Part shown: positions 16,720 to 25,997 of the stretch, one piece after another
How the letters are laid out: each line of letters starts with the position of its first letter
Numbering within the stretch: position 1 is the stretch's first letter
Assembly: GCA_001509375.1 (NCBI GenBank)
Contig: LGFT01000001.1
Span: 1-64,000 of the forward strand
Source: Methanothrix harundinacea
Lineage (GTDB): Archaea > Halobacteriota > Methanosarcinia > Methanotrichales > Methanotrichaceae
Length of the DNA: 64,000 bases
Reading direction: 5' to 3'
Program-made: the position numbers and the translations under genes
Notes under the pieces: generated by a model
Seen by the model: the letters and a program-made list of their open reading frames with translations, nothing else
Told to the model about the DNA's origin: nothing
The model's database searches: none

Positions 16720-18531
16720 TCAGCGACCCCAGAACGGATCTTTGCTCCTCTTGATCTCCAAAAACTTCTCCAGTGCCTCCAGCTCGTCCTCGGAGAACCT
16801 CTGCTTCAGCTCGGCCTCGATGATCTTGACGTGCCTCTCGGGGATGTTGACGTAGAGGATATCGCCTTCGTGGATCTGGCGGCCGACGGTGGGTCCGTCG
16901 ATGGATACCGCCACCTCCTTTCCGACGCTGGCGGAGCCAACGTTCTCCCCGCTCATCTGAACCCCCTTCACCGTCCCGATGACAGCACCGTCCTCTCTCA
17001 TCAGGGTGACGTTGTTTGTGATCTTGCCGCCCACCACCTGGACCCCGACGACCGCGGGCTTGCTCTGCCTGAATACGTAGTCGGGAATAATCCTGATCAT
17101 CCCTGGCCTTATCACCGCCTGGAGCCGCTCCTGCTCCATCCTCATCTTCTGGTTAGCCACCCAGTCGTCGTAGTTCTCGATCAGGTTGTAGATGACGTCG
17201 GAGAGGAAGATGGGAACGTCGCTCTTCTGGACCTCCGTCAGGGCATCGGGGAGGATCTTGACGTTGAAGCCGAGTACCGCCGAGTAGAGGGGGTCTTGGA
17301 TCGCCTCAGCCCTGATCACGTCCCTTCTGGTGATGGGACCGACATCTGCTGCGTGGATCGGTATCTCCTTCGATTCCAGCTCCCCCACCAGGGCCTCAAG
17401 AGAGCCGATGGTATCTGTCTTGATGATGACGCCCACATTTTCGGTGTCGATCCTCGCCGTCTCCAGCTCCGACTTGATCTCCTCGGCCACAAGATCTGGG
17501 TCTTCTACCTCGCTCACCACCCTCACAGTTGAGCCCGCGAGGGCGTTCTCGATTCGAGGGGCAGATACCTTGACGCCGCTTGCGGCTGCCACGTGTTTTA
17601 CTGGAAGAAACCTCTCCTCGCTTCTGATCTCCGATAGGGGCCTCGGCTTCAAAAGGGCTCTGATCTTGGTGATGATCGGCTCCTTGAGGGTTCCCACAAC
17701 GATGGTGTCTCCAGCCCGGAACTCGCCGTCGTAGAGGATGACGTCAAGGGTGGTGCCGAGGCCACGCTCCTCCTTCACCTCGAGGATGGTTCCGACGCCA
17801 GGACCGCTGGCCCTTACCATCAGATTCTCCTTTAAAAACTTCTGGGCGAGCCCGAGAAGGACCATCAGAAGGTCTGGAACTCCCTCCCCGGAGATGGAGC
17901 TTATCGGCACGACGCCCACATTCTTGGTGAAGTCGCTGATCCGATCGTACCGATCTGAGTTGAAACCGTACTTATAGAGCTCTCCTATCAGCTCGTAGAT
18001 CCGGTTGTCGAGATCTGTGCGGACCTTCTCGCTCTGAGCTTTCAGAGTCGCAGCGAGGGGCGCGCCTTTCACGGAATTCCATCCTGATATCCGATCTATC
18101 TTGTTTGCCGCGACCACAAAAGGAGTTCGATACCGTTTCAGGATGTTTATCGACTCGATAGTCTGGGGCTGGAACCCCTCGTTCACATCCACGATGAGGA
18201 TGGCGAGATCGGCGAGAGATCCGCCCCTGCTCCGGAGGGATGTGAAGGAATGGTGGCCAGGGGTGTCGATGAAGAGGAGCCCCGGTATCTGGAAGTCGCC
18301 TCTATAGATCGGTCCGCAGACCTCTTTGATGACGTTGAGGGGGATCTCGGTGGCTCCGATGTGCTGGGTTATGGCGCCCGCCTCGCCGTCGGCGATAGTG
18401 GTGCCTCTGATCTTGTCGAGAAGGGTGGTCTTGCCGTGGTCCACGTGGCCCATCACGCAGACGATGGGGGTTCTCAGGTTGGACTCGGGCTGGCCCTTCC
18501 CCTTCTTCGCCTTCCTCGATTTCTGCTTCAT
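16720..18531 (-). CDS. infB: Translation initiation factor aIF5B (IF2-type GTPase)
   Basis: The 603-residue GTPase shows G1 GHVDHGKTT (residues 28-36), G3 DTPGHHSF, G4 NKID and the long beta-barrel/helix architecture of eukaryotic and archaeal IF5B. The short lysine-rich N-terminus lacks the long extension of eukaryotic proteins, which is normal for Archaea. It promotes subunit joining with initiator tRNA. It is the last gene of a minus-strand operon that begins with ribosomal protein L7ae, an arrangement widely conserved in Euryarchaeota. Confidence 0.97.
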   Translation of the reverse strand: MKQKSRKAKKGKGQPESNLRTPIVCVMGHVDHGKTTLLDKIRGTTIADGEAGAITQHIGATEIPLNVIKEVCGPIYRGDFQIPGLLFIDTPGHHSFTSLRSRGGSLADLAILIVDVNEGFQPQTIESINILKRYRTPFVVAANKIDRISGWNSVKGAPLAATLKAQSEKVRTDLDNRIYELIGELYKYGFNSDRYDRISDFTKNVGVVPISSISGEGVPDLLMVLLGLAQKFLKENLMVRASGPGVGTILEVKEERGLGTTLDVILYDGEFRAGDTIVVGTLKEPIITKIRALLKPRPLSEIRSEERFLPVKHVAAASGVKVSAPRIENALAGSTVRVVSEVEDPDLVAEEIKSELETARIDTENVGVIIKTDTIGSLEALVGELESKEIPIHAADVGPITRRDVIRAEAIQDPLYSAVLGFNVKILPDALTEVQKSDVPIFLSDVIYNLIENYDDWVANQKMRMEQERLQAVIRPGMIRIIPDYVFRQSKPAVVGVQVVGGKITNNVTLMREDGAVIGTVKGVQMSGENVGSASVGKEVAVSIDGPTVGRQIHEGDILYVNIPERHVKIIEAELKQRFSEDELEALEKFLEIKRSKDPFWGR

Positions 18532-18630
18532 GATCGATCACATCCGGACCCCGTCGGTATCGAAGGCGGCGGCGAGGCCGCCCTCCGCGCAGACGTGCAG
18601 ATCTGCATGTAAAATGCTTTCTTTTTCGAC

Positions 18631-19080
18631 TCACTCGTAGAGCCAGGTCTCATCGATCCTGGTGTAGCCCATCAGCTCTGCCTCATTGAAGTGAAGAGCG
18701 ATCTCTCTTTGCGCCGACTCGGGCGAGTCGGAGCCGTGAATCACGTTCCTTCCCATGTCCAACCCGAAATCTCCCCGGATGGTGCCGGGCTGGGCATTTG
18801 TGGGGTTGGTAGCCCCGTTCATCTTCCTGACCTCGGAGATGGCGTCTTTCCCCTCCACCACCATCGGAACCGATGGGCCAGAGGTGATGAAGTCGACGAG
18901 GTCACCGAAGAAGGGCTTTTCCCTATGCTCGACGTAATGCTCTTGTGCGACGTCCAGGGGAAGAGTCCTCATCTTCATGGCCACGATCTTGAGCCCTTTC
19001 GCCTCGAACCTCTGGACGATCTTGCCCACCAAACCGCGCTGAACGCCGTCTGGCTTGATCATGACGAAAGTCCTCTCCAA
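18631..19080 (-). CDS. ndk: Nucleoside diphosphate kinase
   Basis: The enzyme equilibrates nucleoside di- and triphosphates. The start is TTG at 19080, giving [17 protein letters not shown], the family N-terminus, and a normal length of 149 residues. The phosphorylated histidine is in [12 protein letters not shown] (His115). The longer open frame upstream merely reads through the L24e gene in another frame. The gene starts two bases after the L24e stop codon, so translation is probably coupled. Confidence 0.96.
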   Translation of the reverse strand: MERTFVMIKPDGVQRGLVGKIVQRFEAKGLKIVAMKMRTLPLDVAQEHYVEHREKPFFGDLVDFITSGPSVPMVVEGKDAISEVRKMNGATNPTNAQPGTIRGDFGLDMGRNVIHGSDSPESAQREIALHFNEAELMGYTRIDETWLYE

Positions 19081-19082
19081 GC

Positions 19083-19256
19083 CTACCACCCTTTGATGGC
19101 CCACTCGATCCTTCTTGGAACCCTCTTGAGCCCAATCATGTTCTTCTCGCATTTGGACGAGCAGAAATAGTACACTGTGCCGTCCTTTTTGGCGTAGATC
19201 TTCCCTGTGCCGGCCTCTATGTTCCGGTTGCAAAAGGAGCACTTTCTCTCTTCCAT
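19083..19256 (-). CDS. rpl24e: Large ribosomal subunit protein eL24 (L24e)
   Basis: This 57-residue protein reads [19 protein letters not shown], then the [13 protein letters not shown] and [13 protein letters not shown] stretches. Four cysteines (6, 9, 32, 36) form the TRASH-like zinc site typical of archaeal L24e. Length and both ends are standard. It sits between rps28e (6 bases) and ndk (2 bases). Confidence 0.97.
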   Translation of the reverse strand: MEERKCSFCNRNIEAGTGKIYAKKDGTVYYFCSSKCEKNMIGLKRVPRRIEWAIKGW

Positions 19257-19262
19257 GAGACC

Positions 19263-19478
19263 TCACCTGGTGGTAAGCTTCTTTGCCTCTCTTGCGGTCT
19301 CAAGCAGCATCAGAACGTCCCCCATCCTGATGGGGCCTACGCAGTTCCTGGTGATGATGCGACCCTTGTTGCTCCCTTCCAGAATCCTGCATTTTATCTG
19401 GGTGGCCTCACCATGCATCCCAGTGTTGCCGATGATCTCTATGACTTCGGCGGGAACACCTTCCCATTCGTCTGCCAT
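19263..19478 (-). CDS. rps28e: Small ribosomal subunit protein eS28 (S28e)
   Basis: The 71-residue protein has the S28e core: [37 protein letters not shown] and the conserved C-terminus [16 protein letters not shown]. It binds near the decoding head of the 30S subunit. The gene is the second of the L7ae operon, 12 bases after rpl7ae. Confidence 0.97.
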   Translation of the reverse strand: MADEWEGVPAEVIEIIGNTGMHGEATQIKCRILEGSNKGRIITRNCVGPIRMGDVLMLLETAREAKKLTTR

Positions 19479-19490
19479 CAGCTACCACCC

Positions 19491-19859
19491 CTACTTCAGG
19501 GCCTGGGCCTTCTGCACGATCTCGTCCAAAACGTCCTTTCCCTTCCCAGGCTCCAGGATGGCGACTGCTGCGCTTTTTACTCTCATGCCGCAGGCTGCGC
19601 CGATCTCGCTTTGCTTCTTGACGTAAATGTAAGGCGTCTTCTTCTCTTCGCAGAGCGGCGGGATATGGGCCACGATCTCTGGAGGCTCCACGTCTTCTCC
19701 CACCACCACGAGCTTAGCTATGCCGCGCTCGATGGCCTTGGTGGTCTCGTTGGTACCTTTCTTGAGCCTTCCAGTGTCGCGGGCCAGCTCGATAGCTTCT
19801 AGAGATTTGGAGGCCAGGTCAGCTGGAACGTCAAATCTAACGTATATAGGTCTTGCCAT
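19491..19859 (-). CDS. rpl7ae: Ribosomal protein eL8 (L7ae), kink-turn binding protein
   Basis: The product has 122 residues from [12 protein letters not shown] (ATG at 19859). A second in-frame start at 19868 adds only MKI. Family signatures are [32 protein letters not shown] and the C-terminal [14 protein letters not shown]. In Archaea it is both a 50S protein and a core component of C/D and H/ACA RNPs and of RNase P. It leads the L7ae-S28e-L24e-Ndk-aIF5B operon. Confidence 0.97.
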   Translation of the reverse strand: MARPIYVRFDVPADLASKSLEAIELARDTGRLKKGTNETTKAIERGIAKLVVVGEDVEPPEIVAHIPPLCEEKKTPYIYVKKQSEIGAACGMRVKSAAVAILEPGKGKDVLDEIVQKAQALK

Positions 19860-19962
19860 AATCTTCATTCTCCTTCAGGGCGGTGCCCGTCATCATTCAT
19901 CGCAAAAATCGCCCCAAAAAGGCTTAGCTCATGGGGGCCGCTTCCCAGCTAAAAAGGTTGCG

Positions 19963-20850
19963 CTATGGAGCGATGAACGCTCCCAGCGTCTCCTGCAAGT
20001 TCTGGGTTTCTATCAAACCAGAGACTATGACGGTGTCGCCCTCTGAATACATCTGGAGGCCGTGGATCTCCGCCAATTCGTTCAACCTTCTCTCGCTTCC
20101 GGCGCCTGGGGAGAGGTACTTCGCCGTAAGCATATACCTGTCATCTGTGGGGCTTATGCCCAGGTAGGACTCGAGGTAATCTCCACCAAGAGGAGGCACC
20201 AAGTTCGGATTGGTGGTGGCGGCTTTTTCTCCGAGGACCGATATCTGGAGGTCATCGGTCTCGTCGTAGGGGAGGACGAAACCGTCGGTGGTGGGGGCGT
20301 CGCCACTTATCACGTCCAGGACCGTCTTGACGGTGGCCTCGCTTCCGAAGAGGACGGGCATCCCCATGACGCTATAGAGGTCTGTGGACCCGAGAGGTAT
20401 TATCTGGTACCCTTTGTAGATGATGGCGAGGCCGTGGGCGCCCACTGACGCGGGTTTTGTCCAGTGGAACTCAGCCGTCTCGTCGCCGTAGAATCCCCAG
20501 GCAACCCTGTCGATCGGCGAGGGGTAGAGGTCCACCAGGTCTCTCAAGGTCAGGCCCACAGCAGGCGGCAGGACGAGGGCCGCAGCCTCTGTGAGGTTCT
20601 CTGAAGCGGTCAAATTGACCCAAAAGGCGAAGACCAGGTCCTCCGGGTACATCCCCAGGGCGTCACCGAGGCTCTCGAAGTCCCAGTTGATCAGCCGTCC
20701 GCTCACCCCGAAGTCCGAGGGGTTCCAAGCCGCTGAGGTGGCCGTCTCGGCGGGACCCCCGCCCCGCATGACAAAGCCCGCAAAGGTGGAGAATATCATT
20801 ATCCCGGCGAGGAAGACTACCCCGATTGTAGCCCATGATTTCTGATTCAT
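19963..20850 (-). CDS. Membrane-anchored extracytoplasmic protein of unknown function
   Basis: The 295-residue protein has one N-terminal membrane helix (WATIGVVFLAGIMIFSTFAG, about residues 6-25) and a large soluble remainder. The soluble part is rich in short strands and has no cysteines or recognisable catalytic motif. It looks like an anchored extracellular or pseudoperiplasmic domain. I do not recognise the family. It is 28 bases downstream of the dihydropteroate-synthase-like gene on the same strand and may share its transcript. Confidence 0.65.
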   Translation of the reverse strand: MNQKSWATIGVVFLAGIMIFSTFAGFVMRGGGPAETATSAAWNPSDFGVSGRLINWDFESLGDALGMYPEDLVFAFWVNLTASENLTEAAALVLPPAVGLTLRDLVDLYPSPIDRVAWGFYGDETAEFHWTKPASVGAHGLAIIYKGYQIIPLGSTDLYSVMGMPVLFGSEATVKTVLDVISGDAPTTDGFVLPYDETDDLQISVLGEKAATTNPNLVPPLGGDYLESYLGISPTDDRYMLTAKYLSPGAGSERRLNELAEIHGLQMYSEGDTVIVSGLIETQNLQETLGAFIAP

Positions 20851-20878
20851 CAGGAGGCGGTGGACGAGCCGATCTTAT

Positions 20879-22390
20879 TTAATTCTTTGTTGGAAATAGC
20901 GGGTCGTCCTGGCTGTAGCTTCTCCCAAGCCTCAATGCCGTCTCGGCCCTCTCCAGCTCCCGGCCCAGGTAGCCGGCGTGGTCAAGCCTGGTGACGAGCC
21001 CCAGATCGACGATCTCGGCCAGGAGGTCGCGGGCGGATCTGCCCACCAAAGTTGCAGAATCGTGGCGGACGACGATCTTCCCTTTCGCGACGCCGATCCT
21101 GAAGCTTCCGGCGGGGTCCATCTCCCAGCTAAGACCCCCGCCCCCGATCCTGTCCGCCACCTCGCCGCCATCAGCAACCACATTCACGCTTTCGCCGCCG
21201 GGACCGACCAGCTCGAACTCCTCGGGCATCTCCTCCTCGGGGCGGCGGTGCTTCTCCTTTAGGACCAGAAGGTCGAGGCCCAGGTCCTTCGGCGGGCTCT
21301 TTCTCGCCCCGGCGAGGAGCATCATCTCGCTCGCCCTCCGGAGTTCCCTGATGCTGCCCCGGGCTTTCTCGCTGTACTCGGGGGTGAAGAGGACGCTTGC
21401 CCCCACCTCTGCCCCGATGGCGGCGAGGAGGCCGTTTACTCCTGGGGAATCGGCGTCGAGGAGCTCCGTCACGTTCCCAGCGCCGAAGAAGAGCGGCACT
21501 TCTGGAAACGCCTGATGGACCTCGCGGTATCTGCAGATCGACTCGGCGAGCCTCTGGAGTGGCGGGCTTAGGACCGGGTCGGCCATCGCCCTGACCCCCA
21601 GGTCGAGGGCCCAGCGGAGGTTCTCCGCCAGGGCCGTCTCCGGCCCCGGCAGGACGACGGCGGGAACCCCGGCGGAGGCCGCTTCCTCTCCGACCTCGTC
21701 CAAGTTCGAGCCGTCGAGGCTGAGGACGAGGTCGCACCCCGCCTCGATCCCCGCTCGGATCAGATCAGATCGGAGGGTGTCGACGCTGACGGGAAGGGTC
21801 GTCGCCCCCTTTGCCACGAAGACGGCCCTCGCGACATCATTGGGTTCTGCGTCCAATGGCAGCCCTAAATCGATCATGTCCGCCCCCTCCTCCTCGTAGT
21901 GGCGGACCTTATCGGCGAGGGCGGAGTCGTCGAACCTGGTCGCATCGACGACCTCGGCCAGGACCTTCATTCGGCTCTCGCCCCCGACCTTGACCCCCTT
22001 TATCTCCATCGAAGCTTTCGCCCTCGCCTCCAGCCGCTCAATGGAGGCTCGCGCCTCCTCTCTCATCCTATCCTCCAGGAGAACGCAGGCGGGGACGGTG
22101 GACGAGAGATCGACCGAGTCCAGGAGGGGCAGAACGCGCCGGAGGTCCACGGCGTGCTTCGGCCCGAGCCTGATCTTCGCGCCGAGCGCCACCTCAACGG
22201 GGCCGAAGTCGGCGGTGATGGCTCCGGGGATGAGGATTATGTCATAGCCGGAGGGCCTCGCCTCCCGGAGCATCTTCGGGGTTATGAAGGAGGCGACGTC
22301 CACATCCATCACCAGGACGTCAGCCCAGTCTCCGACCGAAGACCTAACCATCTCCTCGGCGAGCCGTCCGGTCACCGCAAGCGCTCTCAT
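20879..22390 (-). CDS. Dihydropteroate-synthase-related protein
   Basis: This 503-residue protein starts at MRALAVTGRLAEEMV (22390). The frame stays open upstream only as a shadow of the divergent TPR gene. An N-terminal domain of about 170 residues (VMDVDVASFITPKML, YDIILIPGAITAD) precedes a TIM-barrel resembling pterin-binding dihydropteroate synthase: MKVLAEVVDATRF, EEGADMIDLGLPL, TTLPVSVDTLRSD and LVLSLDGSN. The architecture matches the archaeal DHPS-like family found in methanogens. A role in tetrahydromethanopterin or another pterin pathway is plausible but is inference; the classic DHPS reaction has not been proven for this type. Confidence 0.83.
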   Translation of the reverse strand: MRALAVTGRLAEEMVRSSVGDWADVLVMDVDVASFITPKMLREARPSGYDIILIPGAITADFGPVEVALGAKIRLGPKHAVDLRRVLPLLDSVDLSSTVPACVLLEDRMREEARASIERLEARAKASMEIKGVKVGGESRMKVLAEVVDATRFDDSALADKVRHYEEEGADMIDLGLPLDAEPNDVARAVFVAKGATTLPVSVDTLRSDLIRAGIEAGCDLVLSLDGSNLDEVGEEAASAGVPAVVLPGPETALAENLRWALDLGVRAMADPVLSPPLQRLAESICRYREVHQAFPEVPLFFGAGNVTELLDADSPGVNGLLAAIGAEVGASVLFTPEYSEKARGSIRELRRASEMMLLAGARKSPPKDLGLDLLVLKEKHRRPEEEMPEEFELVGPGGESVNVVADGGEVADRIGGGGLSWEMDPAGSFRIGVAKGKIVVRHDSATLVGRSARDLLAEIVDLGLVTRLDHAGYLGRELERAETALRLGRSYSQDDPLFPTKN

Positions 22391-22489
22391 GGGTTGGTGG
22401 TAGGTGGCGATGGATGAAAAAGGCTGTGGAGGACGACCAAAGATCGGCCACCAAAAGGTATAATCGAAGGCGAGTCTGATCTTCTTCTC

Positions 22490-22921
22490 ATGAGACCCGG
22501 GGCTCTCATCTCGCCGTTGCCGATCGATACCTCGATCCTCAGATCTATTCCGATATCGATCCCGATTTTGATCTTCGCCATCACCATTCCCACCCTGGCG
22601 GAGGATCGGCCTGTCGCAGACCTCCTCGAAGAGGCGAACCGATCTCTTGCCGAGGGGTCCGTCGCCGACGCCCTGGAGAGCTTGAATCGGTCCCTCGACC
22701 TCGATCCGAACCAGTCCGAGGCCTGGCTCCTCTGGGGCGAGATCGCCCTCCGCAACTTGAGCGATCGGGAGATGGCGGCAGAATCCTTCGATGGGGCCCT
22801 GAAGATCGATCCCGATAACGTCCCCGCCTGGAACAACAAGGGGCTCGCCCACCCTGGGGTCGACCGAAGAGGCTCTCGACCTCCTATGATCGGAGAGGAG
22901 TCGAAGGAGGTCCCCTCATGA
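22490..22921 (+). pseudogene. TPR protein with signal peptide, frameshifted and truncated
   Basis: A hydrophobic leader (ISIPILIFAITIPTLAED) precedes two clear tetratricopeptide units: LLEEANRSLAEGSVADALES...DPNQSEAWLLWGEIAL and AAESFDGALKIDPDNVPAWN. After NKG the frame becomes unlike TPR. One base over it reads GSTEEALDLL and then stops, which is what a third repeat should look like. A one-base indel near 22845 and early truncation are therefore likely. The end of the open frame overlaps the threonine-deaminase start by four bases. Confidence 0.55.
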
Positions 22922-24126
22922 TCACCTTAGAAGACATAAGGAAGGCGGCCCTTCTTATTGAGGGGAGCGTCATCAGGACCCCCCTGGTCCGCTCGCCCAC
23001 CTTCTCTCGGATGGCTGAAGCCGAAGTCTACCTGAAGCTCGAGGGCCTCCAGAAGGGTGGCTCCTTCAAGGTGAGGGGTGCCACATACAAAGTCCTGAAG
23101 AGGCGGGAGGAGATTGGCCCTGCGGGGGTAGTGGCCGCCTCCGCCGGAAACCACGCGCAAGGAGTGGCCCTGGCCGCGAAGGCCGCTGGGGTTCCGGCGA
23201 CGATTGTGATGCCGATCTGGGCATCAATGGCAAAGCAGGAGGCTACCCTGGGTTACGGGGCCGAGGTGATCTTGGTTGGTGAGAGCCTCGCCGAGAGCAT
23301 ATCGGTCGCCCAAAAGATGGCCGATGACGGAAGGATCTTCATCCACCCCTACGACGACGAGGAGATAATAACCGGCCAGGCGACGATCGGCCTTGAGATC
23401 CTGGAGGATCTCCCGAATCCGGACGTGGTGATCGTACCCATCGGAGGTGGCGGCCTCATCGGCGGGATCGCATCAGCGATCAAGGCCGAGAGCCCGATGA
23501 CGAGGATCGTCGGGGTTCAGGCCGCAGCCTGCCCCTCAGCCCTCACCGCCCTTCGGGAGGGGAAGCGGGTCAGTGTCAGGGCGGAGAAGTCGCTAGCCGA
23601 CGGGATTTCAGTAAAGGAGATCGGTGAGGCGAACTTCCCCATAATCAGGGAGAAGGTTGACGATATCGTCCTGGTGGAGGAGGTGGAGATATCATCGGCG
23701 GTGCTGGCCCTTCTGGAGAGGAAGAAGATACTGGCGGAGGGGGCCGGGGCCGTGCCCCTGGCGGCCCTTCTGAGCTCGAAGATCAAGGTGCCGAAGGGGA
23801 GCAAAGTCGTTTTGGTAATCAGCGGGGGAAATCTCGATTCTCCCCTACTGGAGAGGGTCGTAAGGCAGGGGCTCCTTAAAAACGGCAGGATCATGCGTTT
23901 TTCCGCTTGCATCGAGGACGCCCCCGGCTCCCTGGCCCGACTTCTGAGCCTCGTGGCGGAGGTAGGCGGAAACGTCCTCGCCATCCATCACGCTCGAGGC
24001 GGAAAAGACCTCTCCCTCTTCAGATCGAGGGTTGACCTGGAGGTGGAGACCAGGGGCTTCAGCCAGATCGAGGAGATCGAAGAGACGCTGAAGGCGAGAG
24101 GTTATGAGATAAAGGTAAAGGGCTGA
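22918..24126 (+). CDS. ilvA: Threonine ammonia-lyase (threonine deaminase)
   Basis: The 402-residue PLP enzyme converts threonine to 2-oxobutyrate, the entry to isoleucine. The PLP lysine lies in GGSFKVRGATYK, the glycine-rich phosphate loop is VPIGGGGLIGGIA, and AASAGNHAQGVA is also typical. A C-terminal ACT-like segment (MRFSACIEDAPGSLARLLSL) of about 75 residues suggests allosteric control by an amino acid. Serine dehydratase activity is a possible side reaction. The gene starts within the end of the TPR open frame and is followed by a separate promoter for the next genes. Confidence 0.92.
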   Translation: MITLEDIRKAALLIEGSVIRTPLVRSPTFSRMAEAEVYLKLEGLQKGGSFKVRGATYKVLKRREEIGPAGVVAASAGNHAQGVALAAKAAGVPATIVMPIWASMAKQEATLGYGAEVILVGESLAESISVAQKMADDGRIFIHPYDDEEIITGQATIGLEILEDLPNPDVVIVPIGGGGLIGGIASAIKAESPMTRIVGVQAAACPSALTALREGKRVSVRAEKSLADGISVKEIGEANFPIIREKVDDIVLVEEVEISSAVLALLERKKILAEGAGAVPLAALLSSKIKVPKGSKVVLVISGGNLDSPLLERVVRQGLLKNGRIMRFSACIEDAPGSLARLLSLVAEVGGNVLAIHHARGGKDLSLFRSRVDLEVETRGFSQIEEIEETLKARGYEIKVKG

Positions 24127-24200
24127 ATCCTCGACTTCCTTCGTCCTGGTTCTATCTTTGATCCATCTCAGCTCGTCTCCGACCAGTTCTATCGACCAAA

Positions 24201-24210
24201 ACGTATAAAA
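24201..24210 (+). promoter_or_regulatory. TATA box upstream of the small ORF/ATPase pair
   Basis: ACGTATAAAA places a transcript start near 24232, eleven bases before the small open frame at 24243. Confidence 0.45.
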
Positions 24211-24242
24211 CCGACGGCAAAGCCCGAATTTAACAGATCAAA

Positions 24243-24332
24243 ATGAGTACCAAATATCACAGCTTCCCTCTGAAGTGGGTTGGAGGCAAGGAAGAAGAAA
24301 GACCGAAGGCGTGCCAGGCCATGATTGGGTGA
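24243..24332 (+). CDS. Candidate 29-residue small protein or leader peptide
   Basis: The first ATG after the TATA box at 24201 opens a frame reading MSTKYHSFPLKWVGGKEEER and ending at TGA 24330-24332, six bases before the ATPase start. Position is excellent for translation. The peptide is hydrophilic with two cysteine-free basic patches, and I know no homologue. It could be a leader, a small conserved partner of the ATPase, or chance. Confidence 0.35.
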   Translation: MSTKYHSFPLKWVGGKEEERPKACQAMIG

Positions 24333-24338
24333 TAGAGG

Positions 24339-25199
24339 ATGTATCAGGTTCTGGTGGTGGGATTGAAGGGCGTGGACTCGGGAAAGACCACCTTCTCCCG
24401 AGCCCTTCTATCTCACCTGAGGGGCAAGGGGCTCAATGTCTGCGGATTCAAGCCGATGGCGGGAAACAACATCTGGTACGACTACGACGTCGTCAGCAGG
24501 GCGCTCTCCGAAGGGAGGCTCTACGGGAGGGATGTGGGGCTTCTCAAGGAGGTGTCCACAGGAGACGTCCCTGAAGAGCTGATAAATCCCGTTCACAGGC
24601 TCTGGTCTGAGCCCTCGAAGATCGACGCCTCCACGGGAGTGCCCACCTTCATCATCGACAGGATCACCTTCTGGCCCGAAGGAAAAAGCGAAGATGACGA
24701 CGAATATGAGGGCGGTCGTGGAGATGAAAGGAACGTTCTGGTCAAGAACGCAAACATCCACCTCAACGGCGTGAAGAAGCTCTTGAGGAAGCTGTACTCG
24801 AAGGCGGCGGACGTCTACCGAGTGGAGGACGCGGGGGGGCTGAACGGCCTCGTGGAGGCCCATTACGGCCGGGCGATCGGATCTGCCTACCGTAAGATCG
24901 CAAAAGAGCACGACGCCATGGTGATTGAAGGGTATAGCGACGCCGCCCTTCCCGGAGGCGAGGTCTTGGAGCCGGACTTGGTCGTAGGCGTCGAGCCCTG
25001 GCAGATCTCCGTCTACGACCCCGAGCGGTACCTCGACGCCGTCCGGCTAATGACTCCCTCTTATTCGAAGGAGGTCTCAACGGGCAAGGTGATGGAGCTT
25101 CTGAGTCCTAAAAGGGTGGTGGAGCATCGGCCCTCGGGTCCTGAGGAGCGGGTGGATCAGCTGAAGAAGATAATCCCGGAGGTTCTGGAGGAGGGCTGA
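24339..25199 (+). CDS. BioD-like P-loop ATPase
   Basis: The 286-residue protein opens with YQVLVVGLKGVDSGKTTFSR, a Walker A loop resembling dethiobiotin synthetase and MinD/BioD-like proteins. It then shows VCGFKPMAGNN (the switch-I-like substrate strand) and, later, HDAMVIEGYSDAALPG as the Walker B region. BioD-like folds in methanogens are often uncharacterised ATPases. No biotin genes are nearby, so dethiobiotin synthesis is not supported. A small open frame lies six bases upstream and may be cotranslated. Function unknown. Confidence 0.75.
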   Translation: MYQVLVVGLKGVDSGKTTFSRALLSHLRGKGLNVCGFKPMAGNNIWYDYDVVSRALSEGRLYGRDVGLLKEVSTGDVPEELINPVHRLWSEPSKIDASTGVPTFIIDRITFWPEGKSEDDDEYEGGRGDERNVLVKNANIHLNGVKKLLRKLYSKAADVYRVEDAGGLNGLVEAHYGRAIGSAYRKIAKEHDAMVIEGYSDAALPGGEVLEPDLVVGVEPWQISVYDPERYLDAVRLMTPSYSKEVSTGKVMELLSPKRVVEHRPSGPEERVDQLKKIIPEVLEEG

Positions 25200-25259
25200 G
25201 GAGAGGACGAGACGACGAGACCTAACCATTTTATACGGCGAAGGATATGATGATTGGAC

Positions 25260-25784
25260 ATGGTTTTCGGGCAGATGGATGGTTTTTGTAGGCATGCTCA
25301 CCGGGGACTATTGATCTCGATCCTTCTTTTTGGGCTGGTGCATGGGGCTACGATTGACGTTCCGATGGACTGTCACAGCATCGGCGTGAGCGAACCCGGC
25401 AATTGGATCAACAACTCCAATAACAATGCCAGTAGCTGCATCATAATTGCCGATAACCTAAGTCAGAGCAGTCATGGTGGAGAGATGTATCACGATATAA
25501 TCTCTTACAAGGGCGGGAGGGCGGATGGCTACGTCATACCCCTGGGGCCCGCCAACCTCGTCTTCGTGGTGGGAGAGAGGGGAATGATCGGCTGCGGAGC
25601 ATTCGACGTCGCGGCCTTGGACGGGTTCGGCTATCCCGCAGCGAAGATGAAGCCGACGCAGGGCCCTTCCATCGCCAACCTCGAGGACCTCATGATGGGG
25701 GAGGTGAAGGTGGCGAACGCCGCGGCCGTAGCCCTCGGGGTCGAGGTGGGTATGAGCGGGAAAGAGGCCCTCGATCACCTCTGA
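25260..25784 (+). CDS. DUF1805 (YunC-like) protein with an N-terminal secretory leader
   Basis: The last 95 residues are a DUF1805 domain: GGRADGYVIPLGPANLVFVV, GERGMIGCGAFDVAALDGFG and GVEVGMSGKEALDHL. This small domain normally stands alone. Here about 75 residues precede it, with a hydrophobic leader (GLLISILLFGLVHGA) and an Asn/Ser-rich stretch. A TATA box around 25230-25235 predicts a leaderless start at ATG 25260, supporting the long form. An internal ATG at 25485 has a good ribosome site (GGTGGAGAG) and gives the standard 99-residue domain. Either two products are made or an older leader has been fused on. Confidence 0.7.
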   Translation: MVFGQMDGFCRHAHRGLLISILLFGLVHGATIDVPMDCHSIGVSEPGNWINNSNNNASSCIIIADNLSQSSHGGEMYHDIISYKGGRADGYVIPLGPANLVFVVGERGMIGCGAFDVAALDGFGYPAAKMKPTQGPSIANLEDLMMGEVKVANAAAVALGVEVGMSGKEALDHL

Positions 25785-25997
25785 GCGCTTCCTCGATGTG
25801 GTGAGGGGCCTGATCGCCGGTTATAGTCCGGAGTCATCTCGGTGCGTCAGCGAATGAGCTTGCGGGTGAGGACGACGACGAGAGCAAGGAGGAGGTGTCT
25901 TAAGACGATCTCGATCATCACGAAGTATTTCCGATGCCGACTCAGTCTGCGAGCCTGACAAAGTTTAAAGATGATTCCACCCAACCCTTCAGCGCCT

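Noticed and set aside
18302..18634. Arg/His-rich minus-strand frame overlapping the infB start
   Set aside because: It is an alternate frame of infB with low-complexity composition.
22391..22852. Long N-terminal extension of the dihydropteroate-synthase-like frame
   Set aside because: It is the antisense of the TPR gene; family sequence starts at 22390.
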